Positions 36,542 through 45,837 of a stretch of 64,000 bases of DNA are shown here, piece after piece. The number at the start of each line of letters is the position of its first letter. The stretch's first letter is position 1. The translations under genes were made by a program, and so were the position numbers. The stretch comes from Brevibacillus ruminantium (GTDB lineage: Bacteria > Bacillota > Bacilli > Brevibacillales > Brevibacillaceae): positions 1,454,001 through 1,518,000 of the forward strand of contig NZ_CP098755.1 of assembly GCF_023746555.1 (NCBI RefSeq), read 5' to 3'. The notes under the pieces were generated by a model. The model was not told where the DNA came from. It searched no databases and saw only the letters and a program-made list of their open reading frames with translations.

Positions 36542-37915
36542 ATGAATACGGCCATACAATCACAGGGAGGAAAAACGAAGCATCCCCCAGGTTTGTATCT
36601 GCTATTTTTTACGGAGCTTTGGGAGCGTTTCAGCTATTACGGCATGCGGGCGCTCTTGACATTATACCTGACAACAGAGCTGGTCAGCGGCGGGCTGGGC
36701 ATTGACAAGAGCGTGGCGATGAGTATTTACGGTTTTTTTACGGGAGCTGTCTACTTTACGCCTGTCCTGGGCGGCTATCTGACTGACCGCTTCCTGGGCA
36801 GACGCACTGCGATTACGATCGGCGGGATTACAATGGCAGTGGGCAACTTTCTTCTCTTTGCCATACCAAGTTCGGTGGGCCTCTGTCTGGGACTCGCTTT
36901 GCTGATCATCGGGAACGGTTTTTTCAAGCCCAATATTTCAACACTGGTCGGCGAGCTCTATCCGGAAAATGACAAACGCCGAGATGCAGCCTTTACGATC
37001 TTTTACATGGGAATCAACATCGGCGGATTTATCGCTCCGCTGGTTTGCGGCTTTTTAGCTGAAGAATATTTTAAGACAGTGTTTAATGATGTGGTGATCT
37101 ACGGATTCAAATACGGCTTTTTGGCTGCTGCTGTCGGAATGGTGGTGGGACAGATTGCCTTCAATCTGTTGGGGGACCGCTATTTGGGAGAGATCGGGAA
37201 AAAGCCGATCGGCAAGAGTGAAGTGCCTGAATTGCAGGAGACAGCCAATCGGCCATTGACCCAAAAGGAAAAGCAAAGGACAGCCGTCATTGTGATTCTG
37301 GCTTGCTTTGTCGTCTTTTTCTGGGCTGGATTTGAGCAGGCCGGGAGTTCTCTGACGCTCTATACAGATTTATTTGTCGATCGAACGATTGATGGTTGGG
37401 AAGTGCCGACCTCCTGGTTTCAGTCACTCAACCCGTTTTTTATCGTTTTGCTGGCCCCCCTCGTCTCCATACTCTGGGTCAAATTGGCCGGACGGGATAA
37501 GGGCGACATAAAAATCCCGACAAAAATGGGGTTGGGCATGGTCATGCTTGGGCTCGGCTATATGATTTTACTTTTGGCTGTCTGGCAAACGGGGAGCGAC
37601 GAAACGCACATCGCCGTCAAGTCGCCCATGATCATCATCATCCTGACCTATTTCATGCACACGCTTGGGGAGCTGTTTCTTTCCCCTGTCGGCCTTTCGA
37701 TGGTGAGCTCGATTGCGCCGGCCAAACTGGCATCGCTCTTGATGGGAATCTGGCTGGCCAGCACCGGAGTGGCCAATGTACTGGCCGGCCAACTGGCAGC
37801 CTACACGCAATCACTCGGGTATTTTGAAGTCTTTAGTCTGATTGGCGTGCTGGCGATTGTGCTTGGTTTAGTGCTGCTGCTCGTGTCACGCAAGCTTGTA
37901 CAGATGATGGAGTAG
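36542..37915 (+). CDS. dtpT: POT-family di-/tripeptide:proton symporter
   Basis: Major-facilitator peptide importer of 457 residues with about 14 helices. Hallmarks: FFTELWERFSYYGMRALLTL (the ExxERFxYY motif), GAVYFTPVLGGYLTDRFLGR, and FTIFYMGINIGGFIAPLVCG (PTR2 signature). The fit with bacterial DtpT/YclF is good. GGGGAGGGATCTGC precedes the ATG. Peptides brought in would feed intracellular peptidases such as PepV. It ends two bases from the convergent SGNH gene. Confidence 0.92.
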   Translation: MNTAIQSQGGKTKHPPGLYLLFFTELWERFSYYGMRALLTLYLTTELVSGGLGIDKSVAMSIYGFFTGAVYFTPVLGGYLTDRFLGRRTAITIGGITMAVGNFLLFAIPSSVGLCLGLALLIIGNGFFKPNISTLVGELYPENDKRRDAAFTIFYMGINIGGFIAPLVCGFLAEEYFKTVFNDVVIYGFKYGFLAAAVGMVVGQIAFNLLGDRYLGEIGKKPIGKSEVPELQETANRPLTQKEKQRTAVIVILACFVVFFWAGFEQAGSSLTLYTDLFVDRTIDGWEVPTSWFQSLNPFFIVLLAPLVSILWVKLAGRDKGDIKIPTKMGLGMVMLGLGYMILLLAVWQTGSDETHIAVKSPMIIIILTYFMHTLGELFLSPVGLSMVSSIAPAKLASLLMGIWLASTGVANVLAGQLAAYTQSLGYFEVFSLIGVLAIVLGLVLLLVSRKLVQMME

Positions 37916-37917
37916 CA

Positions 37918-38631
37918 TTACCCAATACGGATACCGTGACTGTTCAGAGTTTCCCGCAAAACGGACGCCATCAGGTTGTAACCCAGCACGTGGGGATGCA
38001 GACCGTCATCGGCCAAATCTTTTCGCAGGGTCAGTCCATCAGGATCTGTCAGATGCCGGTGGTAATCGACATAGATGACATCCAGGGCACGAGCGCACGC
38101 TTGCAGCGATTCATTGATACGGACAACCAATTCATTTCGGATTTCATTCCGGGCATATCGGTCCATACGAGTTGGCAACAGGGAGCAGAGAATGGGAGTA
38201 ATTCCATGTGCTTTGGATTGCGTCAGCATTTCTTTCAACTCGGTCAAAATCTCTTGGTGCAGCTGTTCTGGTGTCTTTCTGTCCTGCGGCAGCCATTCAT
38301 CCAGCGCCCATGTATTGTTGATGCCGAGCAAAATGATGACGAAGGCGGGACGGAGCTGCAGCACGTCGGCAGCAAAGCGGCGCAGGGCAAACGCGGTGGT
38401 ATCGCCGCCAATGCCGCGGTTGACAATCACTTGTCCCAAGCTGCCGAAGTAGGTAGCTGTGTCCCACCAGTGAGTAATCGAGTCTCCGAAAAAAAGAAAA
38501 TCGATTGGCCTTTGGTGAAAGAGCAGAGACTCGTTGTGAAAATCAAATTCATTTCGGCGTCGATCTGCTGCCGCCTCAACTGTGAACTTACCAGGTCTGA
38601 TGAGATCGGGTCTTTTTTGTTCCAAAGCCAT
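37918..38631 (-). CDS. SGNH/GDSL-family hydrolase
   Basis: Esterase/lipase-type hydrolase of 237 residues. Block I is FLFFGDSITHWW (nucleophile Ser), block II NRGIGGDT (Gly), block III LLGINNTWA (Asn), and block V DGLHPHVLGY (Asp and His), so the catalytic set is complete. There is no signal peptide, so it acts in the cytoplasm, perhaps on acetylated sugars or lipids. The leader upstream carries two terminators in the sense orientation. Tail to tail with the POT gene. Confidence 0.87.
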   Translation of the reverse strand: MALEQKRPDLIRPGKFTVEAAADRRRNEFDFHNESLLFHQRPIDFLFFGDSITHWWDTATYFGSLGQVIVNRGIGGDTTAFALRRFAADVLQLRPAFVIILLGINNTWALDEWLPQDRKTPEQLHQEILTELKEMLTQSKAHGITPILCSLLPTRMDRYARNEIRNELVVRINESLQACARALDVIYVDYHRHLTDPDGLTLRKDLADDGLHPHVLGYNLMASVLRETLNSHGIRIG

Positions 38632-38715
38632 CCACTCGCTTTCCAGCCAATATTTTTTGGGGGGGACGAACCATCTGCATCTATCCTATCATGTTACAGG
38701 AGAGGGATTCCCCAC

Positions 38716-38802
38716 AAAAGAAAAAACGGCACTTCCAAGGGAAGTACCGCTGTGTGTGGAAAAAAAGACCGCCCGTTAGAAGGGGGCCAACGGGCGGCAA
38801 TG
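38716..38802 (-). promoter_or_regulatory. Two successive intrinsic terminators in the SGNH gene leader
   Basis: Reading leftward, CCGCCCGTT (38797-38789) pairs with AACGGGCGG (38777-38769), then TCTTTTTTTCC. After 20 bases CGGTACTTCC pairs with GGAAGTGCCG and is followed by TTTTTTCTTTT. Both point toward the SGNH gene, which starts 85 bases further. They may end an unseen short transcript or attenuate SGNH expression. Confidence 0.7.
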
Positions 38803-39048
38803 GAGGACGATATGTCCATCGTAGGGTCTGACAAGTCTTATCATAGATTTTCCTTGTTAAGTTCAGGTAGAGAAACCATAAAGGCTTTGTAAAATTTGCT
38901 TAATGGTATTAGCCCCAGCCCTTTTTCTGCTGTTTTTATCCTCTCGTAGACAGGCATCCATACAAGGGAGGGGATTCTCTCATATTCTGTGAAAGGGAGC
39001 GGCGAACACATAGAGTCCGCTTCCCGAATAGCAGAGGAGGGAATAGGT

Positions 39049-39120
39049 ATGAGTTTTTTCGAAGGTAACTTTATCTGGATTATCCTGATCATCTTTTTGA
39101 TTTTCGCCTTCTGTGACTAA
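39049..39120 (+). CDS. 23-residue single-helix membrane peptide
   Basis: A reading frame of 23 codons (MSFFEGNFIWIILIIFLIFA, then FCD) behind AGAGGAGGGAATAGGT. It is almost entirely one membrane helix. Size and composition resemble YjcZ-like small sporulation proteins of Bacillales, although the glycine-tyrosine repeats typical of YjcZ are lacking. A strong terminator follows 33 bases after the stop, so this is a separate transcription unit. Confidence 0.7.
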   Translation: MSFFEGNFIWIILIIFLIFAFCD

Positions 39121-39153
39121 GCTGTTCTTAGGATAGGAGAAAAAGAAAGGAAA

Positions 39154-39203
39154 AGAAGACACTGCGCATACGAAGACGAAGCTGCAGTGTCTTCTTTCTT
39201 TTT
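39154..39203. terminator. Strong terminator between the small peptide and the tcy operon
   Basis: AGAAGACACTGC and GCAGTGTCTTCT form a perfect 12-bp stem with A-rich and T-rich flanks, usable on both strands. Confidence 0.85.
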
Positions 39204-39246
39204 GTATGTGGTTTTGCCAGGAGAGGCAGAGCAATTTTAGCGCCGG

Positions 39247-39981
39247 TCATTTCAAATGCTGCAGGAATTGGCGCGTCCGCTCTTCTTTCGGCTTAGCGAA
39301 AAGCTGCTCCGGCGTGCCACGCTCCACGATGACTCCTTGATCCATAAAGATGATCTCGTCAGCCACTTCGCGGGCAAAAGCCATTTCATGCGTGACAACG
39401 ACCATGGTCATCCCCTCCAGAGCAAGCTCTTTCATAACTTTCAGCACTTCACCGACCAACTCAGGGTCCAGTGCCGAAGTCGGCTCATCAAAAAGCATGA
39501 CCTGCGGGTCCATGGCAAGCGCACGTGCGATTCCGACACGCTGCTGCTGCCCACCGGAGAGCTGGGCCGGATAATGGTCAAGCTTGTCCGCCAGGCCGAC
39601 CTTGGTCAGCAGCTTGTCTGCTTTTGCTTTGGCTTTCTCCGGCTTTTCGCCTTTCACCGTAATAGGCCCTTCCATCACGTTTTGTCGAGCGGTCATGTGC
39701 GGGAAGAGATTATAGCTTTGAAAGACCATTCCGGTCTGTTTGCGTAGACGCAGGATATCCTGCTTGGCTGCCTTTTTGGAAAAATCAAGCTGGACAGAAC
39801 CGATTTGCACACTCCCTGCAGAAGGGATTTCCAGTGCGTTCAGGCAGCGGAGCAAAGTCGTTTTGCCAGAACCGGATGGACCGATGATCACGACGACCTT
39901 GCCCTTTTCTACGGTCAGTGAGATGCCTTTCAGAACGTCCAGTGCGTGAAATTGTTTGTGTAGATTGGTGATGGTAATCAT
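39247..39981 (-). CDS. tcyC: Cystine ABC transporter ATPase
   Basis: ATPase of 244 residues driving amino-acid import. Walker [17 protein letters not shown] loop [10 protein letters not shown], signature LSGGQQQR, Walker [13 protein letters not shown] and the H loop THEMAFA place it in the polar amino-acid (PAAT) group. The ATG is preceded by AAAGGGGAGCA. It is last in the tcyA-tcyB-tcyC operon, 14 bases after tcyB. The cystine assignment comes from the binding protein. Confidence 0.92.
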   Translation of the reverse strand: MITITNLHKQFHALDVLKGISLTVEKGKVVVIIGPSGSGKTTLLRCLNALEIPSAGSVQIGSVQLDFSKKAAKQDILRLRKQTGMVFQSYNLFPHMTARQNVMEGPITVKGEKPEKAKAKADKLLTKVGLADKLDHYPAQLSGGQQQRVGIARALAMDPQVMLFDEPTSALDPELVGEVLKVMKELALEGMTMVVVTHEMAFAREVADEIIFMDQGVIVERGTPEQLFAKPKEERTRQFLQHLK

Positions 39982-39995
39982 GTAGATGCTCCCCT

Positions 39996-40703
39996 TTAGG
40001 CGACGTAACGATCAAGCCGGTTCTCGATGCGATCCTGGATCACCGAGAGTACGAAACAAATCACCCAGTAGATCAATGCCGCTTCCGAGTAAACAAGCAG
40101 CGGCTCATAGGTGGCTGCGGCAATCTCCTGCGCTTTTCGGAACATCTCCGGCACCAGAATGGCAGCGGCAAGCGAGGTGTCTTTGACCAGACCGATGTAC
40201 GAATTGGACAAAGGCGGCACCGAGACGCGCGCAGCCTGTGGCAGGATGATGCGGATCAATGCCTGCCGGTAGGTCATGCCGATGGAGTAGCCAGCTTCCC
40301 ACTGCCCTTTGGGGATGGACAGGATAGCGGCACGTACCACCTCGGACGCATAAGCGCCTACGTTTAGAGAGAAACCGATCACGGCCGACGGAAACGGATC
40401 GATCGTAATCCCGATGCTGGGCAGTCCGAAAAAGATAATGAACAACTGAACCAGCAGGGGCGTACCGCGAATAATCGAAACATAGATGCGGGCAATGCCG
40501 CTCAGCACGTTATTCCCGGAAATACGGGCCAACGCGGTAAAAATCGCGATGACGAGTCCAATCACAAAAGCTACCAGCGAAAGAGACAGAGAAAAGGTAA
40601 GGGCGCCCTTCAAAAGCGGCCAGAAGGAGGTTTTCGCAATGCTTACCCATCGGTCAATGCGTTCCGGATTCTCGAAAAAGCTACTTAGAAACATCTTCAC
40701 CAA
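39996..40703 (-). CDS. tcyB: Cystine ABC transporter permease
   Basis: Permease of 235 residues with about five helices and the PAAT coupling loop ([20 protein letters not shown]). The first residues ([17 protein letters not shown]) match TcyB-like permeases. The start overlaps the tcyA stop by 23 bases, giving ATGGTGAAGATG with two possible starts and no separate ribosome site, so translation is probably coupled to tcyA. Confidence 0.92.
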   Translation of the reverse strand: MVKMFLSSFFENPERIDRWVSIAKTSFWPLLKGALTFSLSLSLVAFVIGLVIAIFTALARISGNNVLSGIARIYVSIIRGTPLLVQLFIIFFGLPSIGITIDPFPSAVIGFSLNVGAYASEVVRAAILSIPKGQWEAGYSIGMTYRQALIRIILPQAARVSVPPLSNSYIGLVKDTSLAAAILVPEMFRKAQEIAAATYEPLLVYSEAALIYWVICFVLSVIQDRIENRLDRYVA

Positions 40704-41529
40704 ACCATTTCTCAGAGATTTTTAGGAGCGTTCCGTCCTTGCTCATGTCGTCGAGCGCTTGATTGACGGCTTCGACCAGTTCTGTGCTGCCTTTGCGGAA
40801 AAGAAAGCCGTTTTTCGCCACATCCGGGTGCTTGGCAACGATCTTGATCGGTGTATCCGGTTTTTGCTTTAGAAAATCGAGCAGAGACAGGCCGTCATTG
40901 ATGGTGATATCCACACGCTTGGAAACGAGCAGGTCGATCGCTTGATTGAAGCCTTCGACGGCGACGATATCTGCCCCGTTTTGCTTGGCGATATCTGTCA
41001 GATTGCTGGTCAGGGTTTGTCCTGCCTTTAATCCCTTGATGCTGTCAAAGCCTGTAACGGTGTTATTGTCTTTATGTGTAACCAGTACAGCGGTAGAGAC
41101 GGTGTACGGAGCGGAAAAATCGTATTTTTCCTGACGGTCCGGTCTGATGCCGACCTGGTTGGCGACAACGTCAAAGCGTTTGGAATCAAGTCCGGCAAAC
41201 ATGGCATCCCATTGTGTTTCCTGGAAGACAGGCTCAACTCCGAGGCGCTTCGCGACTTCACTAATCACCTCAACATCATAGCCGGTCAGTTTGCCTGATT
41301 GATCGTGATACGTAAACGGTGAATAGGTGCCTTCGGTGCCAATCACCAGCTTCCCTTCCGCTTTTACTTTATCTAGCAAGTTTTGTTCAGTCTTTTGCTC
41401 GGTCGGGGCCGGTGCTGGAGCAGGGGCCGGAGCAGCGGTGTTGGATGAAGAGCCAGAGCCTGACGAGCCGCATCCTACAACGCCTATCAACAGAGACGAG
41501 ATGAGAGCGGAAAACAATAGTTTTTTCAT
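40681..41529 (-). CDS. tcyA: Cystine-binding lipoprotein
   Basis: Extracellular binding protein of 282 residues. Signal peptide with lipobox ending VVGC (Cys near residue 20) and an Ala/Pro linker (APAPAPAP). The family-3 domain has [40 protein letters not shown] and ends [13 protein letters not shown], very close to TcyA of Bacillus subtilis. GTGGGGG precedes the ATG at 41529; a start five codons upstream is not supported. A near-consensus promoter lies 41 bases upstream. Confidence 0.93.
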   Translation of the reverse strand: MKKLLFSALISSLLIGVVGCGSSGSGSSSNTAAPAPAPAPAPTEQKTEQNLLDKVKAEGKLVIGTEGTYSPFTYHDQSGKLTGYDVEVISEVAKRLGVEPVFQETQWDAMFAGLDSKRFDVVANQVGIRPDRQEKYDFSAPYTVSTAVLVTHKDNNTVTGFDSIKGLKAGQTLTSNLTDIAKQNGADIVAVEGFNQAIDLLVSKRVDITINDGLSLLDFLKQKPDTPIKIVAKHPDVAKNGFLFRKGSTELVEAVNQALDDMSKDGTLLKISEKWFGEDVSK

Positions 41530-41569
41530 AAAATAAACCCCCACTAAACCGATGTGATTTGTTTAGAAC

Positions 41570-41598
41570 ATACTAAAAGTCTTTGCCTGTTTTGTCAA
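41570..41598 (-). promoter_or_regulatory. Vegetative promoter of tcyA-tcyB-tcyC
   Basis: TTGACA and TAGTAT separated by 17 bases on the minus strand. The spacer end CTTT and the surrounding bases recur in front of the paralogue at 42579-42607. Confidence 0.8.
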
Positions 41599-41708
41599 TA
41601 AAGAAATCGGGAGCCCGACGGCAAGGAAAGGCGTGACTCCGGTAAAGGAAGAAGAAAAGTGGCAGACCGCGTTTCCCGGTGGAAAAAGCGATCCTGCCAC
41701 TTGCTCTC

Positions 41709-42539
41709 TTACTTGGAAATATCCTCGCCAAACCATTTTTCAGAAATCTGTTTCAAGGTGCCATCCTGATGCATGCCGTCCAGCACCTTATTGATTTCCT
41801 GGATCAGCTCCTCGCTTCCTTTGCGGAACATGAACGCGCAAGGGAGACCTTCCTCTCTCACTTTGACGATTTTGATCGGCGTATCGGGTCTTTGCTTCAG
41901 AAAATCAAGGACAGTCAGGTTGTCGTTCAGGACGACTTCAACGCGCTTGGTTGCGATCAGCTCCATGGCGTTATTAAAGTTGTCGACCGCGACGATATCC
42001 GCCCCCAGATCGCGGGCCATGTCAGCGTAGTTGCTGGTCATCGATTGGCCTGCTTTCCGCCCTTTGATATCCGGGAAGTCCTTTACCGTCTCGTTGTCTT
42101 TATGCGCTACCAGCACTGCGCGGGAGATGGAATACGGCGTGGAGAAATCATATTTCTCCTGACGGTCCGGACGCACACCCACTTCGTTGGCAATCAGATC
42201 AAAGCGCTTCGCGTCCAGTCCGGCAAACATGGCATCCCATTGCGTCTCCTGGAAGACGGGCTCGACGCCGAGGCGTTTGGCTACTTCTGTCACCACATCT
42301 ACATCATAGCCGGTCAGCTTGCCGGATTGATCGTGAAAAGTAAAAGGGGAGTAGGTGCCCTCTGTTCCGATGACGAGTTTGCCCTCTGCTTTTACTTTTT
42401 CCAGCAGGTTTTGCGGAGCGGCTGCCGATTGGTTGGGTGCCGAAGATTGATCTGGTTTGGCCGGTGCAGGGGAGTTCCCGCAACCCGCTACTCCAAGCAG
42501 TAGTGTCGAAATAAGTGCTGAGAAAATCAATTTCTTCAT
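41709..42539 (-). CDS. Second TcyA-like binding lipoprotein
   Basis: Paralogue of tcyA, 276 residues, lipobox GVAGC at about residue 20 and a Pro/Ala/Ser linker. It shares long blocks with tcyA ([49 protein letters not shown]) but differs in pocket regions (IANEVGV for VANQVGI; VREEGLPCAFM for [12 protein letters not shown]). It probably gives the same permease a second substrate range, such as another disulfide or amino acid. It has its own promoter. Confidence 0.87.
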   Translation of the reverse strand: MKKLIFSALISTLLLGVAGCGNSPAPAKPDQSSAPNQSAAAPQNLLEKVKAEGKLVIGTEGTYSPFTFHDQSGKLTGYDVDVVTEVAKRLGVEPVFQETQWDAMFAGLDAKRFDLIANEVGVRPDRQEKYDFSTPYSISRAVLVAHKDNETVKDFPDIKGRKAGQSMTSNYADMARDLGADIVAVDNFNNAMELIATKRVEVVLNDNLTVLDFLKQRPDTPIKIVKVREEGLPCAFMFRKGSEELIQEINKVLDGMHQDGTLKQISEKWFGEDISK

Positions 42540-42578
42540 GATGAATCCCCCAGTAAGTTGATATGTTTTTATGGGTTC

Positions 42579-42607
42579 ATACTAAAAGCCTTTTTCTCTT
42601 TTGTCAA
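42579..42607 (-). promoter_or_regulatory. Promoter of the second binding protein
   Basis: TTGACA, 17-base spacer, TAGTAT, the same boxes and spacing as the tcyA promoter. The remaining gap to 42860 holds a GC-rich hairpin (GCCCCCG/CGGGGGC near 42795-42820) without a T tail and no gene. Confidence 0.8.
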
Positions 42608-42859
42608 CGAAAACCTCCCCTTTTCATAGGATGCCTTTTTTTATGTTTGCTCATGACTGTGTAAAGCGAGAAGTCAGAATTCCTTCGCTGCAAACATGCT
42701 GGAAAGCAATCGGCAAAAGAAGGAGCTGTTTTTGGACAGGGAAGTCCTGGTTGAGTCTATGAAAAAAGAAGCGTAAAATAGGGACGTAGCATACAGGCCC
42801 CCGCCCTTCGGGTACGGGGGCTGCGGTATATAACCGAGGAAGCAAAGGAGAAGAGCCTC

Positions 42860-43261
42860 ATGTTAAACGATTGGCGCATGTATACAGATGCGAGTGGTGT
42901 CGACCAAAATCACATGGCCTGGCACGAAGTATTGAAAGAGGTTGCCCAACTGAACGGAACAACGAGAACGCTGGTCCATGCCGCCTATGGCGATCATGTG
43001 GATCTGGTCGTAGCCGGGGGCAATCAGGGACAAGTGCTGGTCCAGTGGAAAGAGCATGATCCGCAGGAGCGTCATTACGTTTTGACTGAGGAGAAGCCTG
43101 ATGGGGTGATGAGCACACTTACGATCGAGGGCGCTGATGTGCCGTTTCCGGCAGCTTGGTGTGTGCAGGTGGAAAAAGCGATTCCGGTATTGGGAGATTT
43201 GCTGCGTACCTGTGAAAAGGGAGAGCCCGCCGATCTCCGCTGGATTTCCGTGGAGGCATAG
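42860..43261 (+). CDS. Small protein, possibly Imm1-like
   Basis: Cytoplasmic protein of 133 residues with a beta-rich middle (DHVDLVVAGGNQGQVLVQWK) and a C-terminal helix block (VQVEKAIPVLGDLLRTCEKG, then DLRWISVE). The pattern of glycine pair, FPAAWCV and the W-ending tail recalls Imm1-type immunity proteins, but no toxin gene is near and the match is weak. AAAGGAGAAGAGCC precedes the ATG. The AEC transporter gene follows after 18 bases. Confidence 0.5.
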   Translation: MLNDWRMYTDASGVDQNHMAWHEVLKEVAQLNGTTRTLVHAAYGDHVDLVVAGGNQGQVLVQWKEHDPQERHYVLTEEKPDGVMSTLTIEGADVPFPAAWCVQVEKAIPVLGDLLRTCEKGEPADLRWISVEA

Positions 43262-43279
43262 CGGGGAGGAACGAGGAAG

Positions 43280-44218
43280 ATGGAAATGTCGCTGCTGCTC
43301 CAATCGATTTTGCTGATGGGTGCAATTATCGCGATCGGGAGCGCTATTGGTTATCGGCATCCGCTGACGGGGGAATCCCGTCAGCTCATCATCACGATTA
43401 TCGTCAACGTAGCGATGCCGTGCATTATTCTGGACGGGGTCTTTCAAACCCCGATAGACAGCCAGACGCTGACGCAAATTATTGCAATTTTTTCTATTTC
43501 CGTACTATTGAATTGTTTAGGCATTTTGCTGGGCTGGCTGGGTGCGAGGACTCTGCCTTTGCCGGAAAAAAAGCGGCGGGAAATGGCGATTTTGTCCGGA
43601 CTTGGCAATACTGGATTTATTGGATTGCCGCTCTGTGCGGCCCTGTTTGGTCCCAAAGGCGCTCTTTTGGCAGCAGTTTTTGATGCCGGTGTCGATGTGG
43701 TGATGTGGACTGTGGCCGTGATGATGCTGCAGGAGAGAGGGTCTTTCAGTCTGAAAGGATTGAAGGCAGTAGTAAATATCCCGATGGTAGCGATCGTGTT
43801 TGGACTTGGCTCCGCCATGCTGGGCTGGATGCCGCCTGAGCCGGTGAAGCATCTGGTCGGAACGTTGGCCAAGCTGGCCTCTCCGCTGGCGATGATGTAC
43901 ATCGGTATGCTGCTGCCATTATTATTGAGAAAAAAGCCGCACATCTCTTTGCCTGTCATCGGGATGCCGGTAACGTTCAAGCTCTTTATCTTCCCCCTGA
44001 CGGCCGCCCTGCTGCTTTCCGTTCTGCATCTGGATGCGGAGATCACGCGCGTCACCATCATTCAGGTGGCGATGCCGACGCTGACGATGGCTTCGATTCT
44101 CTTTGCCCGTTATGCCGGAGATGAAGAGATGGGGGCCATGACGACCGTTTTCTCCACGCTGCTCGCTCTGCTGACGATCCCGGCTGTGATTATGGTAGGG
44201 AATTTGTTTTTTCACTGA
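43280..44218 (+). CDS. AEC-family transporter (auxin efflux carrier type)
   Basis: Membrane carrier of 312 residues with about ten helices in two inverted halves. VNVAMPCIILDGVFQTP and GLGNTGFIGLPLCAALFGP carry the conserved crossover motifs of the membrane-transport (Mem_trans/AEC) family, with MPTLTMASILFARYAGDEE near the C-terminus. Bacterial members move small carboxylates such as malate, but the substrate here is unknown. GGGGAGGAACGAGGAAG precedes the ATG. Confidence 0.88.
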   Translation: MEMSLLLQSILLMGAIIAIGSAIGYRHPLTGESRQLIITIIVNVAMPCIILDGVFQTPIDSQTLTQIIAIFSISVLLNCLGILLGWLGARTLPLPEKKRREMAILSGLGNTGFIGLPLCAALFGPKGALLAAVFDAGVDVVMWTVAVMMLQERGSFSLKGLKAVVNIPMVAIVFGLGSAMLGWMPPEPVKHLVGTLAKLASPLAMMYIGMLLPLLLRKKPHISLPVIGMPVTFKLFIFPLTAALLLSVLHLDAEITRVTIIQVAMPTLTMASILFARYAGDEEMGAMTTVFSTLLALLTIPAVIMVGNLFFH

Positions 44219-44316
44219 CTGATTATCTTCCATCATCAGGTGCTTGTGTGAAACATTTTGCGGTCAAAAGCAGTCATACAAGGTAAATCTGGCTGTAGGC
44301 AATGGAGGAATGCAAC

Positions 44317-45129
44317 ATGAGAGGGAAAAAAGCGATGGCGATACTGATCGGGCTGCAACTGATGATGGCGGTACCAGCCAGTGCAGCAGGCGGTCAGCCA
44401 GCGAGCCAGCCGGCACATAATCCGGGAAGTGCGTTGATCACCGTAAATGGTCATGTTACTCAGCTAAAGCAGCCGTCTGTCAATTTAAACGGACGAACCT
44501 ATTTGGCGATAGAAGACTTGACTGACCTGCTTCACGCCAAATGGCAAACAAACGAGAAAAAGGAAGTCGTAGTGACCCTGCGTACGGGGGAGACGCTCAC
44601 TTTTCAGGTGAACACCAACCGTGTTGCGGTGAACAACGAGTGGAGTGAGATAGGCCAAGGAGCCATCCTGCACAACAAAGAGATCTATCTCCCGCTGAGA
44701 TGGGTGGTGGAGAGGGCCGGGCACGAATTGATCTGGAATTCCCAAACAAGGACGGTGGATATCGTGGCGCCAGAGGGATATGACCAATTCAAGCAAGTCG
44801 ATTTTGCGTCGCTGAGCCAGGAAGAAAAGGATTTTGTCCAACAGGTAAAAAAGACAGCAGGTCTGCACAAGCAAGGGGATTTGTACGTAATCTCCCGCGG
44901 TCAGTCGCCCAATCCCGGCTATGGCATTGAGATTGTCGGCACCGAGTGGAGCTGGGAGCAGCTCAAAGTGTACGTCAAGCTGACGAAACCGGAGCAGGGG
45001 CGGATGTATGCGCAGGTGATTTCGTATCCGTTCGTTACCGCCAGGGTCACGCTGCCTCCGTACACGACGGTGGTTTTGCTCGATGCCGATACGAAGAAGC
45101 CTTTGTTTGAAGAAGCAGAGGGGAAGTAA
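44317..45129 (+). CDS. Exported stalk-domain protein with PrcB-like C-terminus
   Basis: Secreted protein of 270 residues. Signal peptide to ASAAGG (about residue 23). The first domain is a copper-amine-oxidase-N type 'stalk' unit (ITVNGHVTQLKQPSVNLNGR, YLAIEDLTDLL, EIYLPLRWVVERAGHELIW). The second (about 175-262) matches the PrcB C-terminal domain: NPGYGIEIVG, VYVKLTKPEQG, ISYPFVTARV. Such domains occur in surface-associated proteins of Firmicutes. The start at 44317 has GGAGGAATGCAAC upstream. Confidence 0.78.
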   Translation: MRGKKAMAILIGLQLMMAVPASAAGGQPASQPAHNPGSALITVNGHVTQLKQPSVNLNGRTYLAIEDLTDLLHAKWQTNEKKEVVVTLRTGETLTFQVNTNRVAVNNEWSEIGQGAILHNKEIYLPLRWVVERAGHELIWNSQTRTVDIVAPEGYDQFKQVDFASLSQEEKDFVQQVKKTAGLHKQGDLYVISRGQSPNPGYGIEIVGTEWSWEQLKVYVKLTKPEQGRMYAQVISYPFVTARVTLPPYTTVVLLDADTKKPLFEEAEGK

Positions 45130-45151
45130 GGTAGGGTGAATGTAGTCAGCA

Positions 45152-45208
45152 AAAAAGCGTCAGAACGCGCGGTCGGATACCAGACTCGCGATTCTGACGC
45201 TTTTTGCT
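45152..45208. terminator. Bidirectional terminator, repeat unit 1
   Basis: AAAAAGCGTCAGAA and TTCTGACGCTTTTT-type arms around a CGCG..CGCG loop, between two convergent genes. Almost the same 57 bases recur at 45838-45894. Confidence 0.85.
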
Positions 45209-45213
45209 TTGCG

Positions 45214-45690
45214 TTATTCCCTCTCTTGGTACGTCCACTTTCCTTTTGCCGGGTCGAGTCGAATCTCGAAGGATAAGGTTTCGCCGCTTTTTCGTGTGAA
45301 AGAGAAGGTGCCTTCCTTTAGCTCTTCGTCCAGGAGGATGATCGGGATCTGATCGCCGATCTGGGCGTATTTTTGCATGATTTTGTCCTGGACTTCGATA
45401 AAAGAGGATTGGATTTCCTCTGAGTAGATTTCTCCTATTTTCTCATCAAGAGGAGTTCTTTCGGTAAAATCTGTGTATATCCAATGATTTCCATTCATGT
45501 CTGTCAAAGTGTTCAAATTCTTAAGCGACTTCGTTTCTACGTCAATTCCCAAAGTATGAAGAGTTGACTGATGTCTTACTTTTTCCTTCATATCCGGATC
45601 TTCCGTTGCGTTGATTTGATTGCCAATGAATAAGGTTGTACCTGCAACAAGTAGGGCGAGTCCATAAAAAATTATTCTCTTCTTTGCCAT
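45214..45690 (-). CDS. Exported paralogue 1 of a tandem pair
   Basis: Protein of 158 residues with one N-terminal signal or anchor (IIFYGLALLVAGTTLFIGNQ). The C-terminal half (EIYSEEIQSSFIEVQDKIMQ, then IPIILLDEELKEGTFSFTRK) is nearly identical to the neighbour's, while the middle (residues 30-85) differs. The family is not recognised. A purine-rich AAGGAGGATTAAGT site precedes the ATG. The two copies with their terminators look like a recent tandem duplication. Confidence 0.7.
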   Translation of the reverse strand: MAKKRIIFYGLALLVAGTTLFIGNQINATEDPDMKEKVRHQSTLHTLGIDVETKSLKNLNTLTDMNGNHWIYTDFTERTPLDEKIGEIYSEEIQSSFIEVQDKIMQKYAQIGDQIPIILLDEELKEGTFSFTRKSGETLSFEIRLDPAKGKWTYQERE

Positions 45691-45837
45691 TACTTAATCC
45701 TCCTTAGTTTATTTCAGCCACTGATCCAAAGAAGTTTTCATTTTACTCTCTCCGTATCATAGTCAGTTTTTATCAAATCACCGTTCACGTAGAAATATGA
45801 ATAAACACGGGCGTAAGATAAATCAGACCCCTCTCCG

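Noticed and set aside
42790..42825. GC-rich hairpin upstream of the 42860 gene as a terminator or riboswitch
   Set aside because: The stem is good, but there is no T tract on either strand and no conserved riboswitch motif is visible.
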